From contig JAFSFK010000003.1 of assembly GCA_017435245.1 (NCBI GenBank), forward strand, positions 1 through 8,404: 8,404 nt of DNA, written 5' to 3'. Positions 1 to 4,878 of the stretch are shown here, one piece after another (position 1 is the stretch's first letter; every line of letters starts with the position of its first letter). The notes beneath the pieces were generated by a model. That model was not told the DNA's origin and did no database searches. It worked only from the letters and a program-made list of their open reading frames with translations. This DNA comes from Oscillospiraceae bacterium (GTDB taxonomy: Bacteria; Bacillota; Clostridia; Oscillospirales; Oscillospiraceae). The position numbers and the translations under genes were made by a program.

Positions 1-285
1 ATTACTCACGGGATCAAGCCGCCTCCTCGGAGCGGTCGGGTCAACCCATATGCTCCTCCACGGCGTTGCTCCGGATAGAGTTTACATCGTAAAACCTGTA
101 TCTCTACAGGCCGGGTGGGCTCTTACCCCACCTTTTCACCCTTGCCTTGCGGCGGTATATCTCTGTTGCACTTGTCCTGGGGTCACCCCCGGCGGGCGTT
201 ACCCGTTATCCTTACCCTGTGGAGCCCGGACTTTCCTCACCTGAAGGCTTTCGCACTTCAGCCGCGGCTGTCCGACCTGGTTGCT
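1..285 (-). ncRNA. rnpB: RNase P RNA (type A), 3' end cut off by window edge
   Basis: Catalytic RNA of ribonuclease P, which removes 5' leaders from pre-tRNAs. Read on the minus strand, the sequence carries the conserved P4 5' strand GAGGAAAGTCCGGGCTCC (about 222-239), then GGGTAACGCCCG, CAAGTGCAACAGAGA, ATACCGCC, AAGGGTGAAAAGGTGGGG, GGTAAGAGCCCACC, AAACTC..CCGGAGCAA and GGCGGCTTGATCC..GTGAG, in the same order as in the Escherichia coli molecule. This is the ancestral type A architecture; the Bacillus type B arrangement does not fit. A short P3 hairpin (CTGAAG/CTTCAG) precedes P4. The 5' end is set at about 285 from the promoter just upstream. By comparison with type A molecules, roughly the last 60-80 nt, including the P4 3' strand ACAGAACCCGGCTTA, lie beyond position 1. 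The small ORFs across this stretch are shadows. Confidence 0.96.
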
Positions 286-290
286 GAAAT

Positions 291-319
291 ATTGTACCGC
301 AAGAGGGTGCGGTTGTCAA
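291..319 (-). promoter_or_regulatory. Sigma-A promoter of rnpB
   Basis: On the minus strand a perfect -35 box TTGACA (314-319) is separated by exactly 17 bp from TACAAT (291-296), which has five of six consensus bases. The predicted start is at about 284-285, which matches the 5' end of the RNase P RNA. Such a strong, near-consensus promoter suits a stable RNA. The spacer contains a 6-bp inverted repeat, ACCGCA (296-301) and TGCGGT (308-313), which touches the first base of the -10 box. Confidence 0.9.
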
Positions 320-324
320 ATGTC

Positions 325-353
325 TTGCAAATTCTTTTCTTTGGGGATATACT
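325..353 (+). promoter_or_regulatory. Candidate divergent promoter toward murD
   Basis: TTGCAA (325-330, four of six consensus bases) and TATACT (348-353, five of six) lie exactly 17 bp apart on the plus strand. The predicted start is near 360. The -35 box is only 5 bp from the -35 box of the rnpB promoter on the other strand, so the two would fire back to back. No better rightward promoter was seen between here and murD. If used, it gives murD a leader of about 165 nt that contains the hairpins and the repeat at 358-510. It was identified by eye only. Confidence 0.55.
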
Positions 354-357
354 AGTA

Positions 358-372
358 GCGAGCAGTGCTCGC
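358..372. repeat. Perfect 7-bp hairpin abutting repeat copy 1
   Basis: GCGAGCA (358-364), one unpaired G, then TGCTCGC (366-372). It ends on the base before the 115-bp repeat starts. As DNA it is a near-perfect palindrome; as RNA it would sit at the very 5' end of the proposed murD leader and could stabilise the transcript. It may be an outer module of the repeat, but the second copy in this window lacks it. Confidence 0.6.
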
Positions 373-487
373 AATGGATAATGGAAAATGTATAATTGAA
401 AATCAAGGTATCTCCTGCGCAGATTATTTAAATAAGTCGGCATAGCCGACACCGTAATTTTCAACTTTCCATTTTCAATTTTCAATT
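373..487 (-). repeat. 115-bp palindromic intergenic repeat, copy 1
   Basis: AT-rich element with imperfect terminal inverted repeats of about 37 bp (29 of 37 positions pair) and two internal hairpins either side of a central TATTTAAAT-like core. One internal hairpin is GTCGGC/GCCGAC (436-441/445-450); the other is the imperfect arm pair ATCT/AGAT (410-413/421-424). Its reverse complement aligns without gaps over 115 positions with 3070-3184, with 95 identical bases by my count; the outermost 20 and 18 bases are identical. No ORF of note lies within it. It resembles a MITE-like or other short palindromic element family. It is marked minus because it is inverted relative to copy 2. It lies in the untranslated leader of murD. 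Confidence 0.85.
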
Positions 488-510
488 ATTGTTGGGTAGC
501 ACCCAACAAT
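488..510. repeat. Perfect 10-bp hairpin upstream of murD start
   Basis: ATTGTTGGGT (488-497), loop AGC, ACCCAACAAT (501-510). It begins on the base after copy 1 of the 115-bp repeat. The stem ends 4 nt before the murD Shine-Dalgarno GAGGTG (515-520), so in the mRNA it would stand directly against the ribosome binding site without covering it. There is no T-run, so it is not a terminator. It also contains the first two bases of an in-frame ATG at 509, which is not favoured as a start. Confidence 0.65.
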
Positions 511-526
511 GACAGAGGTGTTTACT

Positions 527-1888
527 ATGCAAACCGCATTTGAAAAATATTTTGAATCCTTACGGGGCAAAAAGATCGTAGTACTGGGTCTGGGTGTGAG
601 CAACCGTCCCTTGGTGCGGCTGCTGCTGGAGTTTGGCTGCACCGTTACCGGCTGCGACCGGACGCCCAGGGAGAAGCTGGATAAAGAGGTTTTGGAACTG
701 GAAGAATTGGGATGTTCTTTGCGTTTGGGCGATGCTTATCTGGATGGCCTCAGTGCCGATGTGGTGTTCCGTACGCCCGGTATGCACCCCAACATTCCTG
801 CCTTGCAGCAGCTTAGAAACGGCGGCGCAAAGGTCACCAGCGAGATGGAGGTTTTCTTTGAGCTTTGTCCCTGCAAGCTGCTGGCAGTTACCGGCTCTGA
901 CGGCAAGACTACCACCACCACGCTGATTTCCGAAATGCTGAAAAAAGCCGGAAAAACCGTGTGGCTGGGCGGAAATATCGGAACGCCGCTGCTGCCTTTG
1001 TGCCGCCAGATGAAGGAAACGGACTATGCGGTGGTGGAGCTGAGTTCCTTTCAGCTGATGGATATGACCCGTTCTCCCCAGGTGGCGGTGGTGACCAATC
1101 TGGCTCCCAATCACCTGGATGTCCACAAGGATATGCAGGAGTATGTGGATGCCAAAAAGAATATTTTCGCCTTCCAGAAACCGGAGGATCTTCTGGTGCT
1201 CAATGCCGATAATGCCATCACAGACGGCTTCAGCGGCAATGGAAGAATCGTGAAATTCTCCCGGCAGGGAAGTGCCTGCGTCCACATCCGTGAGGGAGTC
1301 ATTTACCGGGGTGAAACAGCGGTGCTCAGCTGCTCGGATATCCTGCTGCCCGGAGTGCATAATATCGAAAACTATATGGCAGCCATTGCGGCTGTGGAAG
1401 GCCTTGTCAGTGATGATGACATCCGCTGTGTTGCGAAGAATTTCGGCGGTGTGGAGCATCGGATAGAACTGGTGCGGATCAAGGATGGCGTACGCTATTA
1501 TAACGACTCCATCGCATCCTCTCCCAGCCGGACCATTGCCGGGCTGAACAGCTTCAAGGAAAAAGTACTGCTGATCGCCGGCGGCTATGACAAGCATATT
1601 CCCTACGATGTACTGGGAAGCTACCTCTGCCGCAGCGTTAAAATTTTGTTTGTAAACGGCGCTACCGGCGGCCAGATCCGTGCGGCGGCGGAAAGCTGTC
1701 CGGATTACAAGCCCGGCTGCCCCGAGATCGTGGATTGCGCCGATTTTACCGACGCAGTGTACAAGGCCGCAGCGGCGGCGAAGGATGGAGATGTGGTGCT
1801 GATGAGTCCTGCCAGCGCCGCATTCGATCAGTTCAAAAACTTTATGGAGCGGGGCAATTACTTCAAAAAACTGGTCAAGGAGCTGTAA
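527..1888 (+). CDS. murD: UDP-N-acetylmuramoyl-L-alanine--D-glutamate ligase (MurD)
   Basis: Cytoplasmic ATP-dependent Mur ligase that adds D-glutamate to UDP-MurNAc-L-Ala in peptidoglycan precursor synthesis. The 453-residue product has the three Mur domains: N-terminal UDP-binding Rossmann fold (GLGVSN about 21-26), central ATPase domain with P-loop GSDGKTTTTT (123-132), ELSSFQ (171-176) and the probable carbamylated lysine in DAKKNIF (K210), and C-terminal ligand domain with HRIE (311-314), NDSIASSP (326-333), GGYDK (352-356) and MSPASAAFDQF. Length is typical of the family. The ATG at 527 is chosen because GAGGTG (515-520) lies 6 nt upstream; an in-frame ATG at 509 has no ribosome site and sits in a hairpin. 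The NDSKAT lysine known from E. coli MurD is isoleucine (I329) here. ispD starts 1 nt after the stop. Expression is probably from 325-353. Confidence 0.97.
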   Translation: MQTAFEKYFESLRGKKIVVLGLGVSNRPLVRLLLEFGCTVTGCDRTPREKLDKEVLELEELGCSLRLGDAYLDGLSADVVFRTPGMHPNIPALQQLRNGGAKVTSEMEVFFELCPCKLLAVTGSDGKTTTTTLISEMLKKAGKTVWLGGNIGTPLLPLCRQMKETDYAVVELSSFQLMDMTRSPQVAVVTNLAPNHLDVHKDMQEYVDAKKNIFAFQKPEDLLVLNADNAITDGFSGNGRIVKFSRQGSACVHIREGVIYRGETAVLSCSDILLPGVHNIENYMAAIAAVEGLVSDDDIRCVAKNFGGVEHRIELVRIKDGVRYYNDSIASSPSRTIAGLNSFKEKVLLIAGGYDKHIPYDVLGSYLCRSVKILFVNGATGGQIRAAAESCPDYKPGCPEIVDCADFTDAVYKAAAAAKDGDVVLMSPASAAFDQFKNFMERGNYFKKLVKEL

Positions 1889-1889
1889 G

Positions 1890-2612
1890 ATGGATATTTC
1901 CCCTTTTACCGGCTTGGGCCGCAGGGCACTGAAGCTGAAATACTGCGGTGCGGTGATCGTGGCGGCAGGCTCTGCATCCCGGATGGGGGGCATCGACAAG
2001 GTGATGGCCCCTCTGCAGGGGGAGCCGATGATCGTCCGCACAGTACGTGCGTTCCAGAATTGCGCTGCCATTCGGGAGATCGTGGTGGTCACCCGGCAGG
2101 ATCTGCTGGTCACCATTATGGGCCTGTGCAAGGATTATGACAAAGTTAAAGCAGTTGTGGTGGGCGGCAGGGACCGTCCGGAGTCTGTGCGGCTGGGCCT
2201 GAATGCTTTGTCCGACAAAGTGAAACTGGCAGCCATTCAGGACGGTGCAAGACCCCTGATCACGGATGCTGTGATCGACCGTACCGTTCGTGCGGCAAAT
2301 ACCTACGGTGCTGCCGCTCCCGGCATTCCCGTTAAGGATACCATCAAAACCGTCAAGGGCGGGTTGGTGACTGACACCCCGGACAGAAGTGCTTTGCAGG
2401 CCATCCAGACGCCTCAGGTCTTTGATTATGACCTGCTCCGTGGAGCACTGAAAAAGGCCTGGCAGGAGAATGCTCCCATCACCGATGACTGCTCCGCTGT
2501 GGAGCGGATCGGATTCAAGGTGAAGATCGTGGAGGGGGACGAGCGGAACATCAAGATCACCACCCCCCTGGACCTGAAGATCGCCCAGCTGTTTTTGGAG
2601 GAAATGCAATGA
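1890..2612 (+). CDS. ispD: 2-C-methyl-D-erythritol 4-phosphate cytidylyltransferase (IspD)
   Basis: Third step of the MEP isoprenoid pathway: CTP plus MEP gives CDP-methylerythritol and pyrophosphate in the cytoplasm. The 240-residue product shows the nucleotidyltransferase signature [19 protein letters not shown] (19-37, with R31 and K37), [13 protein letters not shown] (92-104), DGARPLI (118-124), PVKDTIK (147-153), R166 in PDRSAL, QTPQVF (173-178), ITDDCSAVE (197-205) and [10 protein letters not shown] (220-229, K222). The ATG at 1890 follows AAGGAG (1878-1883) at the end of murD with 6 nt spacing, one base after the murD stop, which points to translational coupling. The first 17 residues before the conserved strand are a little longer than usual but there is no better start. 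It overlaps ispF by 4 bp (ATGA). Confidence 0.96.
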   Translation: MDISPFTGLGRRALKLKYCGAVIVAAGSASRMGGIDKVMAPLQGEPMIVRTVRAFQNCAAIREIVVVTRQDLLVTIMGLCKDYDKVKAVVVGGRDRPESVRLGLNALSDKVKLAAIQDGARPLITDAVIDRTVRAANTYGAAAPGIPVKDTIKTVKGGLVTDTPDRSALQAIQTPQVFDYDLLRGALKKAWQENAPITDDCSAVERIGFKVKIVEGDERNIKITTPLDLKIAQLFLEEMQ

Positions 2613-3082
2613 GGATCGGACACGGATATGATGTACACCGGTTGGTGGAGTGCCGGGACTTGATCCTGGGCGGCGAGAAGATCGAATATGAATTGGGGCT
2701 GTTGGGACATTCCGATGCGGATGTGCTGCTGCACGCAGTGATGGATGCCCTTCTGGGGGCTGCCGCTTTGCGGGATATCGGCTACCATTTTCCGGACACG
2801 GACCCGGCATACAAGGGTGCGGATTCCCGTGTGCTGCTGCGTGAAGTAGGCAAAAAGATCGCCGCAGCCGGTTACCGGGTGGGGAACATCGATGTGACGA
2901 TGATCGCCCAGAAGCCCAAGCTCAGGGAGCACATTCCCAATATGATTAAAAACATTGCCCATGATTTGGAAATTTCCGAAAATCAGGTAAATATCAAGGC
3001 AACTACGGAAGAAAAGCTGGGATTTACCGGAGAAGGTCTGGGAATGTCCTGCCATGCGGTTTGTATTTTAATTGAAAATTGA
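2609..3082 (+). CDS. ispF: 2-C-methyl-D-erythritol 2,4-cyclodiphosphate synthase (IspF)
   Basis: Fifth step of the MEP pathway: cyclises CDP-ME-2-phosphate with release of CMP, as a homotrimer with a metal site. The 157-residue product is full length. Metal ligands are D8 and H10 (GHGYDVHR, 4-11) and H42 ([11 protein letters not shown], 33-43). Other family motifs are [11 protein letters not shown] (56-66), AQKPKL (100-105) and [10 protein letters not shown] (132-141). GGAGG (2597-2601) stands 7 nt before the ATG, inside ispD. IspE, the enzyme acting between IspD and IspF, is not in the window. The last few codons and the TGA lie inside copy 2 of the 115-bp repeat, which begins at 3070. The normal C-terminal strand ([10 protein letters not shown]) is kept, so the insertion has not visibly damaged the protein. 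Confidence 0.97.
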   Translation: MRIGHGYDVHRLVECRDLILGGEKIEYELGLLGHSDADVLLHAVMDALLGAAALRDIGYHFPDTDPAYKGADSRVLLREVGKKIAAAGYRVGNIDVTMIAQKPKLREHIPNMIKNIAHDLEISENQVNIKATTEEKLGFTGEGLGMSCHAVCILIEN

Positions 3083-3184
3083 AAATGGATAATTGATAAT
3101 TAAGGTGTGCGCTTTACGCACGTATTTAAATTATTTGCGTAGCAAATACCATAATTTTCCATTATTCATTTTCCATTATCCATT
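3070..3184 (+). repeat. 115-bp palindromic intergenic repeat, copy 2
   Basis: Second, inverted copy of the element at 373-487, same length, about 83 percent identical. Terminal arms of about 37 bp pair at 30 of 37 positions. Internal hairpins are GTGCG/CGCAC (3107-3111/3117-3121) and ATTTGC/GCAAAT (3133-3138/3142-3147), with TATTTAAAT (3123-3131) between them. Compared with copy 1, the hairpins keep pairing while bases differ. The left end overlaps ispF and provides its stop codon at 3080-3082, so the element is transcribed as the ispF 3' untranslated region, upstream of the terminator at 3224-3257. Confidence 0.87.
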
Positions 3185-3223
3185 CGCTTAACAGAGCAAC
3201 AAATCGATATTTAACAAAATTCG

Positions 3224-3257
3224 CCTCCCGGGCATAGGTTAGCCCGGGAGGTTTTTT
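3224..3257 (+). terminator. Intrinsic terminator of murD-ispD-ispF, overlapping the next gene's RBS
   Basis: Perfect 10-bp GC-rich stem CCTCCCGGGC (3224-3233) and GCCCGGGAGG (3242-3251), 8-nt loop, then six T (3252-3257). This is a textbook rho-independent terminator for the upstream operon. The next start codon is only 2 nt beyond the T-run, which is unusual. The stem would also work, less well, in the other direction because it is symmetric, but there is no long A-run before it. Confidence 0.92.
3246..3251 (+). promoter_or_regulatory. Shine-Dalgarno of DUF3343 gene inside terminator 3' arm
   Basis: GGGAGG is followed by 8 nt (TTTTTTCT) and ATG at 3260, which is good spacing. The same six bases form the end of the terminator stem, so any transcript that reads through from upstream would have this ribosome site paired with 3224-3229. 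A transcript starting inside or after the left arm would have it free. No convincing promoter was seen in 3185-3223; TTAACA at 3188-3193 is only a weak -35 candidate, without a clear -10. Confidence 0.7.
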
Positions 3258-3259
3258 CT

Positions 3260-3514
3260 ATGAAAGTGTGTATGATTACCTTCCGGTCTGTGACACCGGC
3301 GCAGCGGGCGGAGGGTGTTTTGAAAAAGGCGGGGGTGAGATGCAGTATCCACCGCACGCCAAAATGGATGGAGGAGCAGGGGTGCGGCTACAGTGTGCGG
3401 CTGCACCGCCGGGATGTACCGGCGGCGGTACCGCTGCTGGAGAAGGAAGAGATCCCCTTCCGGAAGGTGTATTTGCTGCGGGAGACCGGTAAACCTGAGG
3501 AAATGCGCCTATGA
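3260..3514 (+). CDS. DUF3343 family protein (putative Se/S carrier-like)
   Basis: 84-residue protein of the DUF3343 type (Pfam PF11823, described as putative Se/S carrier protein-like). Visible hallmarks are a beta-strand start (KVCMITFRSV), an early helix TPAQRAEGVLKKAGV (12-26) typical of the family's 'AEKLLK' segment, a CG motif at C42-G43 in the position of the conserved family cysteine, and a C-terminal helix-strand (VPAAVPLLEKEEIPFRKVYL). The protein is small, soluble and without membrane segments. Length is usual for the family. Its ATGA overlap with the downstream desulfurase-like gene indicates coupled translation and a joint role, probably carrying sulfur or selenium from that enzyme; this is inference from context. 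The start and RBS lie against the terminator of the upstream operon. No selD, yedF or selenoprotein gene is visible nearby, so a selenium role is not shown. Confidence 0.8.
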   Translation: MKVCMITFRSVTPAQRAEGVLKKAGVRCSIHRTPKWMEEQGCGYSVRLHRRDVPAAVPLLEKEEIPFRKVYLLRETGKPEEMRL

Positions 3515-4614
3515 CCTATCTGGATAACGGCGCAACCTCCATGAACAAACCCCAGGCGGTGCTGGATGCGGTGCGGTGTGCGCTGGAAAACTGTGCCAAT
3601 CCCGGCAGAGGCGGCCACACCGCCGCAATGACGGCCGCCCGGACGGTGCTGCGCTGCCGGGAAAGGGCGGCGCAGCTGTTTGGGTGCAAGCCGGAGCAGG
3701 TGGTATTCACTGCCAACTGTACCCAGGGACTGAATATGGCTATCCGAACATTGGTGAAACCTGGGGATAAAGTTGCTGTTTCCGGTTTTGAGCATAATGC
3801 GGTGGTGCGGCCGTTATATGCCCTGGGAGCGAAAACCGTGGTTGCCGGGCGGAAGCTCTTTGATCCGGTGGATACCCTGGAGCGGTTTGAAGATGCTCTG
3901 CGCCGGGGCGCAAAGGCGGCGGTGTTTACCCACGTTTCCAACGTGTTTGGGTATATCCTGCCGGTGGAGGAGCTGGCGGCGCTGTGCAGGCAGTACCGGG
4001 TGCCGTTTGTTCTGGATGCCGCTCAGTCGGCGGGGATGCTGCCGGTGGATATGGAAAAGCTGGGGGCGGATTTTATTGCGATGCCGGGGCATAAGGGTCT
4101 GCTGGGTCCGCAGGGCACCGGACTTCTGCTGTGCGCAGATCGGTTGGAGCCGCTGCTGTTTGGCGGGACCGGCAGCGATTCCAAAAATCCCGGGATGCCT
4201 GACTATTTGCCGGAGCGGGGAGAGGCGGGGACCTTGAATGTGCCTGGGATCGCAGGCCTTTCCGCCGGGATCACCTATGTGCAGCGGGTGGGGATCCACA
4301 AGATATTCGAAAAGCAGCAGCGGCAGGCAAGACGGTGCGCATCCGCACTGGAGCGGCTGGGATTCCGGGTGTTCAGCGGCAGGGAGCAGGGAGGGACGGT
4401 GTCCTTTGTTCCGGACCGGGACTGTGAAGAAGCGGCGGAGCTTCTTGCGCAGAGGGGGGTCGCCGTCCGGGCGGGACTGCACTGTGCTCCTTTGGCCCAC
4501 GAGAGCGCCGGGACCCTGGAAACGGGAACGGTACGGGTCAGCTTCGGCCACGATGCTGCCCCCTGGCAGACGGGGAATCTGCTGCTGGCATTAGAAACAT
4601 TGCCGAAACGGTAA
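3511..4614 (+). CDS. Cysteine desulfurase family class V aminotransferase
   Basis: PLP-dependent fold type I enzyme of 367 residues, probably a cysteine desulfurase or selenocysteine lyase-like protein. It best fits the family labelled 'cysteine desulfurase family protein' (TIGR01977 type), which in other genomes neighbours DUF3343. Motifs: YLDNGATS near the N-terminus, ANPGRGGH (29-36), H95 for PLP ring stacking in FEHNAV, THVSNVFG (140-147), LDAAQSAG (168-175, D169 and Q172 for PLP), Schiff-base lysine K195 in PGHKGLLGPQG, GGTGSDS, and the mobile active-site cysteine C325 in RAGLHCAP (320-327). All key residues are present, so it should be active. TGAGG (3496-3500, as TGAGG in AACCTGAGG) serves as RBS, with an ATGA overlap with DUF3343. 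The stop is followed at once by a large inverted repeat. Its sulfur acceptor, an iron-sulfur scaffold, is not in the window. Confidence 0.88.
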   Translation: MTYLDNGATSMNKPQAVLDAVRCALENCANPGRGGHTAAMTAARTVLRCRERAAQLFGCKPEQVVFTANCTQGLNMAIRTLVKPGDKVAVSGFEHNAVVRPLYALGAKTVVAGRKLFDPVDTLERFEDALRRGAKAAVFTHVSNVFGYILPVEELAALCRQYRVPFVLDAAQSAGMLPVDMEKLGADFIAMPGHKGLLGPQGTGLLLCADRLEPLLFGGTGSDSKNPGMPDYLPERGEAGTLNVPGIAGLSAGITYVQRVGIHKIFEKQQRQARRCASALERLGFRVFSGREQGGTVSFVPDRDCEEAAELLAQRGVAVRAGLHCAPLAHESAGTLETGTVRVSFGHDAAPWQTGNLLLALETLPKR

Positions 4615-4710
4615 CAAATTCCAGTTTATCGAGTAATCAATGTAGGGCGGGGCCTTGGTCCCGCCGCCCTACACTGGCGTATGGAATTCGGCTCGCTAAA
4701 CCGGAATTTG
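4615..4710. repeat. 96-bp nested inverted-repeat element
   Basis: Outer arms 4615-4633 and 4692-4710 are reverse complements at 17 of 19 positions. They enclose a GC-rich inner hairpin at 4641-4673. The element starts on the base directly after the TAA of the desulfurase gene. It has no T-run of its own and no ORF. It may be a palindromic mobile repeat or a structured 3' untranslated region. It is different in sequence from the 115-bp repeats. Confidence 0.75.
4641..4673. repeat. GC-rich 10-bp hairpin inside the 96-bp element
   Basis: TGTAGGGCGG (4641-4650) pairs perfectly with CCGCCCTACA (4664-4673), with a 13-nt interior in which two more G-C pairs are possible past a bulged G. Hairpins of the TGTAGGGCGG..CCGCCCTACA style are, as I recall, scattered between genes in gut Clostridia, so this is probably one member of a dispersed repeat family rather than a terminator; no T-run follows. 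Confidence 0.6.
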
Positions 4711-4712
4711 AT

Positions 4713-4733
4713 CCGGATTTTCCGGTGTTTTTT
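4713..4733 (+). terminator. Weak terminator-like hairpin after the desulfurase gene
   Basis: CCGGA (4713-4717), loop TTT, TCCGG (4721-4725), then TG and six T (4728-4733). The stem is only 5 bp, so termination may be partial unless the adjacent 96-bp element helps. A competing pairing of 4701-4705 with 4712-4716 would disrupt it. Confidence 0.45.
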
Positions 4734-4769
4734 GTACCGTCGGAAATGTAAAAAAACTGTGATTAGCTA

Positions 4770-4798
4770 TTGCTATTCCGAGGCAGATCCGCTATAAT
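4770..4798 (+). promoter_or_regulatory. Sigma-A promoter of cdaA operon
   Basis: TTGCTA (4770-4775, four of six) and a perfect TATAAT (4793-4798) with 17-bp spacing. The start is predicted near 4805, giving a leader of about 75 nt before cdaA with only a small 4-bp hairpin (TGCC/GGCA, 4821-4833). No riboswitch was recognised. It is the only clear promoter before the four-gene operon. Confidence 0.8.
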
Positions 4799-4878
4799 AG
4801 AACGGATAATAGGCTAGTTATGCCGTAAGGGCAAATTTATTGTTTTTTCACACACAGAAAAGGAGCAGGAAAACACAT

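Noticed and set aside
50..381. Small plus-strand ORFs at the left end
   Set aside because: They run antisense through conserved RNase P RNA sequence and have no family resemblance.
358..510. Riboswitch or T-box in the murD leader
   Set aside because: Structure is explained by a palindromic repeat also found after ispF, and no conserved aptamer or T-box sequence is visible.
509..526. Earlier murD start at ATG 509
   Set aside because: No Shine-Dalgarno before it and it sits at the end of a perfect hairpin; GAGGTG fits the ATG at 527.
560..2131. 523-residue open frame on the minus strand opposite murD and ispD
   Set aside because: It lies wholly antisense to two well-conserved genes, has a His/Gln/Arg-rich composition typical of a shadow frame and shows no known motif.
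3070..3184. CRISPR array or phage attachment site
   Set aside because: Only two distant inverted copies, no spacers, no integrase or cas gene; arms are palindromic rather than direct repeats.
4840..4878. Upstream TTG start for cdaA
   Set aside because: It would read through the Shine-Dalgarno region and add a basic 13-residue tail not typical of CdaA; ATG 4879 fits the family start.
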